A DNA stretch of 64,000 nt from Pedobacter frigoris. Lineage in GTDB: Bacteria > Bacteroidota > Bacteroidia > Sphingobacteriales > Sphingobacteriaceae. Below, in pieces: positions 44,074-53,337 of this stretch (its first letter is position 1; each line of letters begins with the position of its first letter). The DNA lies in assembly GCF_005116445.1 (NCBI RefSeq), contig NZ_SWBQ01000004.1, positions 480,858 through 544,857 of the forward strand. Direction: 5' to 3'. The position numbers and the translations under genes were made by a program. Below the pieces are notes generated by a model. It worked only from the letters and a program-made list of their open reading frames with translations. It ran no database searches and had not been told where the DNA came from.

Positions 44074-45084
44074 ATGAAGTTGATAATAATTGGAGCAGGC
44101 AGGATGGGTATGAGGCATGCGATAGGAGCTGCTAGAAATAATAATATTACAGAAATTTTATTGTTGGATATTAATGCCTCGGCATTAGACAATGCGAGGA
44201 TTCAATTGGCCCAAGAATCATTACTGCATAAGTTTAAATTAGATTTGTTTGATAATTTATCTGCTTTAGATTTTAGTGCAGATATTGCGATTATTGCCTC
44301 CCCTGCTAAGGATCGGAAAGAAATTTGTCGTTTGTTAATTAGCAAAGGTGCTAAAGATATACTTGTCGAGAAACCATTAGGGCAAAATTTGAAAGAAGTT
44401 GAAGACCTATCATCGTATATTGAGAGTACAAACGTGCGTGCTTATGTTAATCTTAATATGAGGTTATACCCTTCCTTCATAACATTAAGAGATGACTTAC
44501 AAAACAGACCTCAACTATCTGGATATAAAATCTTTTCAATAAATACCGGATCAATAGGTATAGGAGCAAATGGAATTCACTATTTGGATATGTTGTTTTT
44601 TCTTTTTGACGCGGATGAAGCAAAAATCGTTGCTGGTGAGATCGAGGAAGATCTTTTAGCAAGTGGACGAGGACCGGACTATGGTGATTTTGGAGGGTGG
44701 TGTACTATTAAGTTTTTTGCCAATGGTGATGAGGTGGGTAGGGCCCATGTTTCAATCACAGCTAAGAGCTCTGTTTTTGGTAATTGGGACATTATTGCGC
44801 CATTCGGTCATATAATCATTAATGAAATAGAACAAGAAAGAATAACAACTTTAAGGAAAGAAGATAGTGCGATGCCCATCCAAAGGTATGGTGCAGATTA
44901 CTTGCCATCTTTAAAGTCGGAGTTTGTATCTCCATTTTTAGGAGAACTAACTTCTGTTTGGATTGATTCTATAGCTAATGGAGAGTCGGCATTACCTAGC
45001 ATTAGTGAATCTTTAAAAGTACATAAATTGATGTTTGATTGGTTGGAATTGAGCCAACATCATACTGTTTTTCCAATAACATAA
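44074..45084 (+). CDS. Gfo/Idh/MocA-type oxidoreductase 1
   Basis: A 336-residue NAD(P)-dependent sugar oxidoreductase: Rossmann motif IIGAGRMGMRH at the start, then VEKPLGQN with the usual EKP motif, and a GIHYLDM segment in the C-terminal substrate domain. Substrate unknown. PtmF of the Campylobacter legionaminic route is an oxidoreductase-like protein proposed to help make glucosamine phosphate; this gene may play a similar role, or act on another sugar nucleotide. ATG 44074 fits the family start better than 44050. Confidence 0.75.
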   Translation: MKLIIIGAGRMGMRHAIGAARNNNITEILLLDINASALDNARIQLAQESLLHKFKLDLFDNLSALDFSADIAIIASPAKDRKEICRLLISKGAKDILVEKPLGQNLKEVEDLSSYIESTNVRAYVNLNMRLYPSFITLRDDLQNRPQLSGYKIFSINTGSIGIGANGIHYLDMLFFLFDADEAKIVAGEIEEDLLASGRGPDYGDFGGWCTIKFFANGDEVGRAHVSITAKSSVFGNWDIIAPFGHIIINEIEQERITTLRKEDSAMPIQRYGADYLPSLKSEFVSPFLGELTSVWIDSIANGESALPSISESLKVHKLMFDWLELSQHHTVFPIT

Positions 45085-45094
45085 TTATGATATA

Positions 45095-46057
45095 ATGAAA
45101 GTTTTTGAAAACGACCTTTGGATTATAGGAACTGGTTTGATGGCAAAGGAATATGCGAAGGTCCTGAAGGCTCTAGATGTGCCATTTATAGCAATAGGTA
45201 GAGGTGAGAAGAATTATGAAGAATTTAGATCAGAATTTGGTGTAACTGTATATTGTGGTGGACTCTCAAAATTTTTAAGTGAAAGTCCAAAGATTCCAAA
45301 AAAAGTTATTGTAACAGTTGGTATCGAGGCTTTGGCCGACACAACATTACAGCTTTTAAATTACGGCGTTCTTGATATTTTACTAGAGAAACCTGGATTT
45401 GGATATCCATCTGAAATCAAATCAATTGTTAATACAAAAGCTGAAAATCAAACAGTTTTATTGGCTTATAATAGAAGATTTTACTCCTCTATTAGAACTG
45501 TGAGAAAGTTAATAAAAGCTGATGGAGGGGTTACTTCTTTCTTTTTTGAGTTTACAGAATGGTCTCATTCCATACGAGATTTAGTAAAACATCCTGCAGA
45601 ACATAATAATTGGTTTTTTGGTAATTCTACCCATGTAATAGATACCGCATTTTATTTAGGAGGCAAGCCCAAAGTTCTCTCTGCTTACCATTCCGGATCA
45701 ATTGATTGGCACCCGAGTTCTGCAATTTTTGTTGGTTCGGGTATTTCTACTAGCGAAGCCTTATTTTCCTATACAGCTAATTGGGAAGCGCCTGGCAGAT
45801 GGGCCATTGAAATAATGACCAAGAAGCATAGGTTTATTTTAAAGCCTATGGAGAAATTGGCTGTTCAGGTTATAGGCAGTGTTCAAATTAATCCGATTGA
45901 GATAAAAGATGAAGAATATGACATCGATTTTAAACCAGGCTTATATTTGCAAACGCGAGCATTTTTAGAAAATGATTATTCTGATTTCTGTAGCATATCT
46001 GAACAATTTGAAATGATGGATATCTATATTAAGATGAGTGGTTATCCATATGAGTAA
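45095..46057 (+). CDS. Gfo/Idh/MocA-type oxidoreductase 2
   Basis: A 320-residue protein with an N-terminal Rossmann-like segment (LWIIGTGLMAKEYAKVL), LLEKPGFGYP in the position of the EKP motif, and AYNRRFYSS, NNWFFGNSTHVIDTAFYLGG further on. It resembles dehydrogenases of the Gfo/Idh/MocA superfamily; the substrate is not known. It is only distantly similar to the preceding gene, so the two are more likely successive partners than recent duplicates. Ten bases separate them. Confidence 0.7.
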   Translation: MKVFENDLWIIGTGLMAKEYAKVLKALDVPFIAIGRGEKNYEEFRSEFGVTVYCGGLSKFLSESPKIPKKVIVTVGIEALADTTLQLLNYGVLDILLEKPGFGYPSEIKSIVNTKAENQTVLLAYNRRFYSSIRTVRKLIKADGGVTSFFFEFTEWSHSIRDLVKHPAEHNNWFFGNSTHVIDTAFYLGGKPKVLSAYHSGSIDWHPSSAIFVGSGISTSEALFSYTANWEAPGRWAIEIMTKKHRFILKPMEKLAVQVIGSVQINPIEIKDEEYDIDFKPGLYLQTRAFLENDYSDFCSISEQFEMMDIYIKMSGYPYE

Positions 46058-46093
46058 GAATTGGAGTTACAAGCTTTTTCAGTTAATCTTTAG

Positions 46094-47263
46094 ATGTTAT
46101 TAGATAATTTCTTGATGGGAAATATTAGATCATATTTAGTTTCTATTACATTTATTTTTTTATTTATAGCTCCTTTCACTATATCTATTTTTCTATCTGA
46201 AAGCAATACCAAGTTATATTATTTATTACTTGTTTTTTGTTATGGATTATATGCTATTCTAAATATAAAAGGATTAATATCTAAGATATATGTAAAACCA
46301 CTGCTTCTTTCGGTGGTTTTTCTCTTTTTTGGTGTGGTCAATGTTATTGTTAAAGGAGAATTGGACAACTTTTTTTTTGTAGCTCCTATTATTACTTATT
46401 TTGCATATTACTACGTAAACAATAATAGAATAAAATCAAAGGTGATGGACTTTTATATTATCTTCCTATATATATATTATGGAATCGTATATTATGCAAC
46501 ATTGCCAAGTTTGCTGATCCATCCCGAATTAGAAGATTTTTTTGGCAAGGCATCGTCTAATGCAATACCATTGACCTTAAACATTTCACTATATGCTTAT
46601 ATGATATTAAATAAGTATTATAACGAAAAAAATAACAGGAAAATAGTTTTTTTTGCATCTCTTAACTTAGTATTGATCCTGATTCAACAAAGCCGAGCTG
46701 GAATAGTTATAGCTGTTGTTATTTTATTGATAGCTAGCTATGAATATTCCAAGAAACTGGCATTAAAAATGCTCATCATAATAAGTGTACTTTCATTCTT
46801 TTTTATAACTTATTATTATCATCAAATTCTAGAATATATTGACATCGTAGGCACTGTTGATACAAATAGCATAAAAGATGATATAAGAGGTGAAGCCCAA
46901 TCCGCTTTTTTTCAAAAAATGAGTTTTCAAGAGGCATTATTTGGATATAAAGATGGGGACTTTGCGGGAATGACTTATACTTACAACAATTTTCTAGATA
47001 TTTGGAATAAATACGGTATTATTCCACTGATAATTGTTTCGCTGCTATTTGTTTATAGATTTATTTTCTATAAACTTTTTAAATACCCCTTATATTATTT
47101 CGTTCCATTTTTTGTTTATAGCTTAGTTGAATCAAGATTTTTCCCGAACTTCTGGGATATAATTATTTATTTAATGCTTTTTGCATTAGCACGGACTCAA
47201 ACATCTACTGTTCTTAATAAAAAAAGCCAATCCCAAAATGATAAAGTCATTAGCACTATTTAA
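46094..47263 (+). CDS. wzy: O-antigen polymerase, Wzy-like
   Basis: A 389-residue, very hydrophobic protein with about ten predicted membrane helices and a large loop around residues 240-290 that includes DDIRGEAQSAFFQKM, as in Wzy-type polymerases. Sequence is poorly conserved in this family, so the call rests on topology, on QQSRAGIVIAVVILLI and on position beside a flippase. It should join repeat units in the periplasm. Base use is strongly AT-rich. Its end overlaps the flippase start by 26 bases. Confidence 0.75.
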   Translation: MLLDNFLMGNIRSYLVSITFIFLFIAPFTISIFLSESNTKLYYLLLVFCYGLYAILNIKGLISKIYVKPLLLSVVFLFFGVVNVIVKGELDNFFFVAPIITYFAYYYVNNNRIKSKVMDFYIIFLYIYYGIVYYATLPSLLIHPELEDFFGKASSNAIPLTLNISLYAYMILNKYYNEKNNRKIVFFASLNLVLILIQQSRAGIVIAVVILLIASYEYSKKLALKMLIIISVLSFFFITYYYHQILEYIDIVGTVDTNSIKDDIRGEAQSAFFQKMSFQEALFGYKDGDFAGMTYTYNNFLDIWNKYGIIPLIIVSLLFVYRFIFYKLFKYPLYYFVPFFVYSLVESRFFPNFWDIIIYLMLFALARTQTSTVLNKKSQSQNDKVISTI

Positions 47264-48530
47264 AAATACAGCAATTTATCTTACTGCTAATGTAATTAAC
47301 GCCGCAATTCCTTTTGCTTTAATTCCTGTACTCACAAATTATCTATCTCCAGAAGAATACGGTATTATAGCACTTTATACGCTTTTTGTGAGCTTCATTA
47401 CCCCCTTCATAGGTCTTAGTGTTCATGGGGCAATTACAAGGAAATATTTTAGTCTCAACCGGATAGATTTTAGACAATATATAGGAAATTGTCTTTATAT
47501 TGTTTTGATAAGTTTGATCCTATTTATTGTAATTATCAGTTTCTTAGGAACCCCTATTTCCTATTTTTCAGGATTACCTGAAGATATTCTGTATCCAGTT
47601 GTTCTTATTTCCTTTTTTCAATATATTACATTAATCTTATTGTCTATTTTACAAGTTAAAGAAAAGTCAATACAATATGGCATACTCCAAATAGGTGTAT
47701 CTTTACTGAACTTTGGTCTTAGTTACCTATTTCTCGTAAAATATTTGGAGGGGTGGAGAGGACGCCTGCTTGCTTGGGAATATGCTGCGGGAAGCTTTGC
47801 TATTATTTCCTTCCTTATTATTCTTATCTATCAAAAGGCAATTTTTAAGTTTAAAATATCTTTTATAAAAGACATTTTAAACTTTAGTCTACCTTTAATC
47901 CCACATACCGTGGGAGGATTGATTATTGCTTTGAGTGATAGATTGATTATTAGCAAAATTCTTGGTTTAAACGAGACTGGCATTTATACCATTAGTTTTC
48001 AGATAAGTAGTATTCTTCTAATTGTATTGACATCTTTTAATAGTGCATATGTACCTTGGCTTTTTAATAAACTGAAAATAAATGATAAGAAAATTAATAT
48101 TCAAATTGTTGTAATGTCTTATTATTTTATGGTTTGCATTTTACTAATGGTAGTTATTGGTTATTTGATCTCACCTATATTTTTTGAATTTTTTGTTGGT
48201 GAAGGCTTTCGGGAAGGGAGTAAATATTTATTTTGGATGCTTCTATGCTTTGGGTTAAATGGCATGTATTTTTTGGTTTCAAATTATATATTTTATGCAA
48301 ATAAAACTAAGTTTTTAGCTGCCACTACCTTTTTTATTGCAATAATAAATGTTCCAATTTGTTATTTTTTCACAAAAAAATGGGGCCTGATGGGATCTGT
48401 TCAATCAAGTGTGCTATCGTGGTTTTTATTATTTTTAATTACTTGGGCGCTAAGTAATCGGGTTTATAATATGCCATGGAAGATTGGTTTTTTTGAAGCG
48501 ATTAAATTTAAAATGAAATTTAGATTTTGA
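47238..48530 (+). CDS. wzx: Repeat-unit flippase, Wzx-like
   Basis: A 430-residue MATE-like membrane protein with twelve or more hydrophobic helices. The pattern FKNTAIYLTANVINAAIPFALIPV at the N-terminus, LSPEEYGIIALY, and LPLIPHTVGGLIIALSDRLII belong to the oligosaccharide flippase family. It should move lipid-linked repeat units to the periplasm for the polymerase encoded just before it. The gene is AT-rich like its neighbours. Confidence 0.88.
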   Translation: MIKSLALFKNTAIYLTANVINAAIPFALIPVLTNYLSPEEYGIIALYTLFVSFITPFIGLSVHGAITRKYFSLNRIDFRQYIGNCLYIVLISLILFIVIISFLGTPISYFSGLPEDILYPVVLISFFQYITLILLSILQVKEKSIQYGILQIGVSLLNFGLSYLFLVKYLEGWRGRLLAWEYAAGSFAIISFLIILIYQKAIFKFKISFIKDILNFSLPLIPHTVGGLIIALSDRLIISKILGLNETGIYTISFQISSILLIVLTSFNSAYVPWLFNKLKINDKKINIQIVVMSYYFMVCILLMVVIGYLISPIFFEFFVGEGFREGSKYLFWMLLCFGLNGMYFLVSNYIFYANKTKFLAATTFFIAIINVPICYFFTKKWGLMGSVQSSVLSWFLLFLITWALSNRVYNMPWKIGFFEAIKFKMKFRF

Positions 48531-48535
48531 TATAA

Positions 48536-49045
48536 ATGTTAGGAAGGATAAAGCGATGGATAATTAGCATTCGTAATAATGCAAGAGGATTTCTAGTTTT
48601 AAAGCAAGTTGGATCTCATAAAGGCGAAATTTATGTTGGTGGTAGAACACGTTTGTCTAAACAAACGCATTTAGGAAGAAACCCTAATTTTAATGGCATG
48701 ACTATTAATGGAATCGGTAAAGTATTAATTGGGGATAACTTTCATTCTGGTACAGACTGCTTAATTATTACTAGTTATCATAATTACGATTATGGTAAAA
48801 AGATCCCTTATGATGATACATACTTAATAAAAGATGTATTTATAGGTGATAATGTGTGGTTTGGAGATAAGGTTTTGATATTAGGCGGAATTGAGATAGG
48901 GGAGGGAGCTATTGTTCAAGCTGGAGCCGTTGTTAGTAAAAGCATACCGGCTGGTGGAATTGCTGGTGGCAATCCTGCTCAGGTATTTAAATATAGAAAC
49001 ATGGATCATTACTATGATTTAAAGGAAAAGGAGCAATTTCATTAA
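48536..49045 (+). CDS. Hexapeptide-repeat acyltransferase
   Basis: A 169-residue left-handed beta-helix protein of the maltose/serine acetyltransferase type: GKVLIGDNFHSG, HNYDYGKKIPYDDTY, VFIGDNVWFGDKVLILGGIEIGEGAIVQAGAVV, ending PAGGIAGGNPAQVFK. It probably adds an acetyl group to a sugar of the repeat unit. Because no LegH was found in the legionaminic cluster, it could also be the missing C4 N-acetyltransferase; the sequence alone cannot decide. The stop overlaps the next start. Confidence 0.82.
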   Translation: MLGRIKRWIISIRNNARGFLVLKQVGSHKGEIYVGGRTRLSKQTHLGRNPNFNGMTINGIGKVLIGDNFHSGTDCLIITSYHNYDYGKKIPYDDTYLIKDVFIGDNVWFGDKVLILGGIEIGEGAIVQAGAVVSKSIPAGGIAGGNPAQVFKYRNMDHYYDLKEKEQFH

Positions 49046-50049
49046 TGAAAAATTATGTTTTTCTCATAGGAGCGCAGCACCAATTATTTCAAGTCTATGA
49101 GGCAATTAGGAAATATAGCGTTGATAGCTCTCAAGTAACAGTTGTAATTGAAGATACCGGTGATCAACGTGTGGTAAAGAGAGCACAGGACGAAGAGAAA
49201 TTCGGAGAGGTCATTGTTTTTGAAAACTGGGTTTTTAAAGATATTTTGCTAAATCCAAATAAGCATCTGAGTTATATTAAATACTGCAAATCGCTAAGAC
49301 CTATCTCAACGGATATTCTTTTTTTTGCAAGTCATTATGATAGCGACAATACTCTCCTTTTTTTATCTATTGTTAATCCGGCTCTGTTTTATTTGATGGA
49401 TGAAGGAACAGCTAGCTTTACTGTTAGCTCCATGAGAGCAAAGAAAGATAATCGAGGTTTATTGTTTTTAATAAAGTCGCTTCTATATAGACATAGGATA
49501 AAGCTTAGTAAAGGTCTCATCTACTTTACCAAATATCAATTTGAAATTCAAAAATATGATCAAGTTGATTTTTATCTTCAAGAGAAATTCGACAATCCAC
49601 TGGAAACTTTAGTTGATCACGAATTTATTTTCCTTGGTAGTAGTATTGTGGAGGTTGGGTTGCTCAAGGAAGAGGATTATCTATCTTTTCTAGCACAAAT
49701 TTTCTTAATAAATTGCGATAAGAAAGTGCTTTATTATCCTCATAGAAAAGAAAGTGAAGAGAAGCTGGCAAAAGTTAAAGATATAGGTTTTGTAATTGTA
49801 AAAATTGATCTTCCATTTGAAGAGGAATATCAGCGTATGAAAAGATGCCCTGCAACTATTGGCTCTTTTTTCTTTACAACTGTACTGGACAATATTTCTA
49901 GAACTAATAAAAAAAATCCGGAGTTGGTCATTTATCATTTTAATATTGAACTTTTATCAGAAGATAAAGAGGTCTATTATAAAATACTAGCTCATTTATA
50001 TACAAACAAGTATTTGAAAATTTTAGAAGTTCAAAAAATAGAGGCGTAA
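49045..50049 (+). CDS. Candidate nonulosonic acid transferase, GT52/polysialyltransferase-like
   Basis: A 334-residue protein of no obvious family at first sight. Three points resemble bacterial sialyltransferases of the GT52/GT38 type: an acidic-acidic-Gly motif (MDEGTASF, about residue 117), a His-Pro-like motif (YYPHRKES, about residue 235, with Pro before His), and a Ser/Thr motif (GSFFFTTVLDN, about residue 273). It begins MKNYVFLIGAQHQLFQV as a Rossmann-like half. Since the locus makes a CMP-nonulosonic acid and no other gene looks like its transferase, this is the best candidate. Function is inference. Confidence 0.5.
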   Translation: MKNYVFLIGAQHQLFQVYEAIRKYSVDSSQVTVVIEDTGDQRVVKRAQDEEKFGEVIVFENWVFKDILLNPNKHLSYIKYCKSLRPISTDILFFASHYDSDNTLLFLSIVNPALFYLMDEGTASFTVSSMRAKKDNRGLLFLIKSLLYRHRIKLSKGLIYFTKYQFEIQKYDQVDFYLQEKFDNPLETLVDHEFIFLGSSIVEVGLLKEEDYLSFLAQIFLINCDKKVLYYPHRKESEEKLAKVKDIGFVIVKIDLPFEEEYQRMKRCPATIGSFFFTTVLDNISRTNKKNPELVIYHFNIELLSEDKEVYYKILAHLYTNKYLKILEVQKIEA

Positions 50050-50110
50050 ATTACTTTATGTCAGAAGATTTATTCATTTTTGCAAAAAAAATACAATTAC
50101 GAAACTACAT

Positions 50111-51247
50111 ATGAGAGAATATCAGATTTGCACAAAAACTATTATGGACACTTCCGATCCAAATATTGTTTTTGATGAAAATGGCGTAAGTGATTACTAT
50201 CATAATTTTCATAACACTATGCTCCCTAATTGGCATCCCGATGAAGAAGGAGAAAAAGAATTGATGAAAATGGCTGAAAAGATCAAGAAGCAGGGAGAAG
50301 GGAAAGATTTTGATTGTATAATAGGCATGAGTGGTGGGTTGGATAGTTCTTATCTGGCATATATTGCTAAAGTGAAAATGGGCTTAAGGCCACTAATATT
50401 CCATGTTGATGCTGGCTGGAATACGCAGCAAGCTGTAGGGAATATTGAAAAACTAATAGATGGACTTGGTTTAGACCTTTATACGGAAGTTGTGAACTGG
50501 GAAGAAATCAAAGATTTACAAGTTGCATTTTTGAAATCTCAGATTCCAGATCAAGATTTAGTTCAGGATTACGCATTTTTTTCTGCTTTGTACAAGTTTG
50601 CCAGAAAAAATAAAATAAAATATGTATTAACAGGTTCCAATATCTCTACTGAATGTTGTAGAGAACCTGAAGAATGGGGCGGATACGCGGGTATTGATAC
50701 TACTTTAACGAAAGACATACATAGGCGTTTTGGTAAACGGCCTTTAAAAACATTTCCTTTGGTCGATATTCTAAAATATAAAATATACTATAAATATGTT
50801 CTTGGAATGCATGTTTTTAAGCCTTTAGATTTAGTTCCTTACAACAAAAAAGAAGTGGAAAAGATGCTTGAGGAGAAATTCGGATGGCAAAAGTTCCAGC
50901 ATAAACATCATGAATCCAGATTTACTCGTTTTTATGAAGATTATTGGCTGCCACGAAAATTCGGTTTCGAAAAAAGAAGAGCTCACTTTTCTAGTTTAAT
51001 TTTGACTAATCAAATGACTAGGGAAGAGGCCTTGGACAGAATTTCAAGACCGGAATTAGATGAACAATTCTTAAAGCAAGAGTTTGAATATGTAGCAAAT
51101 AAGCTAGATCTGACAGTCGCCGAGTTGCAAGAAATTTTTGAAGGAGAAAACAAGACATATAGAGATTACAAAAACAAAAAGAACATCATTGCTCTAGGAT
51201 CAAAAGTGATGAGGATTTTAGGTTTGGAGAAAAGGTTGTTTAGATGA
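50111..51247 (+). CDS. N-acetyl sugar amidotransferase, WbpG-like, module 2
   Basis: A 378-residue PP-loop ligase, near the size of Pseudomonas WbpG. The PP-loop is SGGLDSSYLAY at about residue 76. Where module 1 has two Cys-x2-Cys pairs near the N-terminus, this protein has ICTKT and GVSDYY, so three of the four Cys are missing and the zinc site must be lost. The rest (TGSNISTECCREPEEWGG, FPLVDILKY) looks intact. It should convert an N-acetyl to an acetamidino group on a second sugar, such as a hexosamine. It overlaps the HisH-like gene by four bases. Confidence 0.85.
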   Translation: MREYQICTKTIMDTSDPNIVFDENGVSDYYHNFHNTMLPNWHPDEEGEKELMKMAEKIKKQGEGKDFDCIIGMSGGLDSSYLAYIAKVKMGLRPLIFHVDAGWNTQQAVGNIEKLIDGLGLDLYTEVVNWEEIKDLQVAFLKSQIPDQDLVQDYAFFSALYKFARKNKIKYVLTGSNISTECCREPEEWGGYAGIDTTLTKDIHRRFGKRPLKTFPLVDILKYKIYYKYVLGMHVFKPLDLVPYNKKEVEKMLEEKFGWQKFQHKHHESRFTRFYEDYWLPRKFGFEKRRAHFSSLILTNQMTREEALDRISRPELDEQFLKQEFEYVANKLDLTVAELQEIFEGENKTYRDYKNKKNIIALGSKVMRILGLEKRLFR

Positions 51248-51858
51248 TAGCAATTATAGACTATGGAGTAGGTAATATTAGGGCTTTTGCTAATATTTTT
51301 AAAAAATTAGATGTCCCCTTTAAAATAGCAAAGGTTGCAGATGATTTAAATCATGTAGACAAGCTAATATTACCAGGAGTAGGGGCTTTTGATCATGCAA
51401 TGGAACAATTGGATGGTTCTGGAATGCGCTCTAAACTGGATGAATTGGTCTTGAAAAATCAGACTCCTGTAATGGGCATATGCGTTGGCATGCAAATGCT
51501 GGCAAATTCAAGTGATGAGGGGCGGCTTCCTGGTTTGGGATGGATTGATGCAACAGTGAAAAAATTTGATGAAACTAAGATCAAATTCAAAACACATCTC
51601 CCACATATGGGATGGAATGATATTGCTCTCGTAAAAGAAAATAAGTTGTTAGCAAAATTGGAAAATGATGCGAAATTCTACTTTTTGCACTCTTATTACT
51701 TTAGTTGCAATGATTCTGAAGATACTATTGCTATCACGGATTATGGAATAGAGTTTAGTTGTGCAGTAAATAAAAATAATGTTTATGGAGTTCAATTTCA
51801 TCCTGAAAAAAGTCATGATTACGGAATTCAGCTTTTAAATAATTTCTCAAGATTATAA
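51244..51858 (+). CDS. HisH-like glutaminase of amidination module 2
   Basis: A 204-residue class-I glutamine amidotransferase with Cys in MGICVGMQML and His/Glu in VQFHPEKS. ATGA overlap with the WbpG-like gene shows coupling. It supplies ammonia to the second amidination module. The matching HisF-like gene is not adjacent: it comes 2.4 kb later at 54309, after two O-acetylation genes. Confidence 0.88.
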   Translation: MIAIIDYGVGNIRAFANIFKKLDVPFKIAKVADDLNHVDKLILPGVGAFDHAMEQLDGSGMRSKLDELVLKNQTPVMGICVGMQMLANSSDEGRLPGLGWIDATVKKFDETKIKFKTHLPHMGWNDIALVKENKLLAKLENDAKFYFLHSYYFSCNDSEDTIAITDYGIEFSCAVNKNNVYGVQFHPEKSHDYGIQLLNNFSRL

Positions 51859-51885
51859 ACTTGCATAAATTAAAACCACCTAAGT

Positions 51886-53331
51886 ATGCTCTTTAATTCC
51901 GTCAATTTTGCCATATTTTTACCGATTGTTTTCATATTATATTGGTTTGTAACTAATAGAAATTTAAAAGCCCAAAATATTCTGCTTTTACTTGCTAGTT
52001 ATTTTTTCTACGCTTGTTGGGATTATCGGTTTTTATTCTTGCTTATTTTTTCCACTTTTTTAGATTATTTTACTGGACTGAGAATGGAACGGTCTAAATC
52101 TCAGAAATTTAAAAAAATGTGGTTTTGGATTAGCATTGTAGTGAATTTAGGGTTTTTGGGACTTTTTAAATACTACAATTTTTTTATCACATCATTTGTT
52201 GATGTACTTTCAAATTTTGGATTAAATGCGAATCTAGGTACCCTACAAATAATCCTACCTGTGGGTATTTCTTTTTACACTTTTCACGGTCTTTCCTATG
52301 TGATAGATATCTACAAAAGTAGAATAAAGGCAGAAGCTAATTATATTGATTATGCTGTATTTGTCAGCTTTTTCCCTCTATTAGTCGCTGGACCAATTGA
52401 AAGAGCTACGCATTTATTACCGCAAATTAAAAAGAAGCGTGTATTCAACTATGTACAGGCGGTCGATGGCCTTAGGCAAATACTTTGGGGGCTATTTAAA
52501 AAAATTGTTATTGCTGATAGTTGCGCTGAATTTGCTAATCAGATTTTCAATAATTCTGATAATCTCAATGGAAGTACTCTTGTTTTAGGCGCTATTTTCT
52601 TTACTTTCCAAATTTATGGAGATTTCTCAGGTTATTCTGATATTGCTTTAGGTACAGGCAGACTCTTTGGTATAGATTTGTTAAAGAACTTTTCATTTCC
52701 TTATTTCTCAAGGGATATTGCGGAATTTTGGAGGCGTTGGCATATCTCTCTTTCGACATGGTTTAGAGATTATTTATACATTCCATTAGGTGGAAGTAAA
52801 GGTGGAATGTGGGTAAAAATTAGGAATACGTTAATTATTTTTCTAGTGAGCGGTTTTTGGCATGGAGCAAATTGGACTTTTATTGCCTGGGGTTTGTTAA
52901 ATGCTTTGTATATCATGCCTTCCATTATCTTTAATACTAATAGAAACAATTTGGATATAGTTGCGAAGGGTAAATACTTCCCTTCTTTTAAAGAATTATG
53001 CCAAATGATTCTCACATTTAGTTTAACTGTATTCGCTTGGATCTTTTTTAGAGCTTCTGATCTTCAACACGCTTTACGCTATATTACAAAAATATTTTCA
53101 AAGTCAGTCTTCGAAATTCCTATCTATTTCAATCGATTCGCATCATTAATTGTTCTTTTTGTTATTGGTATTTTTCTAATAATAGAATGGCAGGGGAGAG
53201 AAAATAATTTCGCTATTGAAAGGATTTTCACAAAGAATCTCCTTCTGAGATGGCTGTCTTATATTTTAATTATTTTGGCTATCATCGTTTCTTTCGGAAA
53301 GGCAGAATCTTTTGTGTATTTTCAATTTTAA
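51886..53331 (+). CDS. MBOAT-family O-acyltransferase, AlgI-like
   Basis: A 481-residue membrane protein with about ten or eleven helices. The MBOAT signature is clear: AEFWRRWHISLSTWFRDYLY, with YIPLGGSKGG after it, and the active His in SGFWHGANWTFIAWG. AlgI/DltB-type proteins pass acetyl groups through the inner membrane to a periplasmic partner. The following SGNH-like gene is the likely partner, so the pair should O-acetylate the polysaccharide. It interrupts amidination module 2. Confidence 0.92.
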   Translation: MLFNSVNFAIFLPIVFILYWFVTNRNLKAQNILLLLASYFFYACWDYRFLFLLIFSTFLDYFTGLRMERSKSQKFKKMWFWISIVVNLGFLGLFKYYNFFITSFVDVLSNFGLNANLGTLQIILPVGISFYTFHGLSYVIDIYKSRIKAEANYIDYAVFVSFFPLLVAGPIERATHLLPQIKKKRVFNYVQAVDGLRQILWGLFKKIVIADSCAEFANQIFNNSDNLNGSTLVLGAIFFTFQIYGDFSGYSDIALGTGRLFGIDLLKNFSFPYFSRDIAEFWRRWHISLSTWFRDYLYIPLGGSKGGMWVKIRNTLIIFLVSGFWHGANWTFIAWGLLNALYIMPSIIFNTNRNNLDIVAKGKYFPSFKELCQMILTFSLTVFAWIFFRASDLQHALRYITKIFSKSVFEIPIYFNRFASLIVLFVIGIFLIIEWQGRENNFAIERIFTKNLLLRWLSYILIILAIIVSFGKAESFVYFQF

Positions 53332-53337
53332 TCAACA

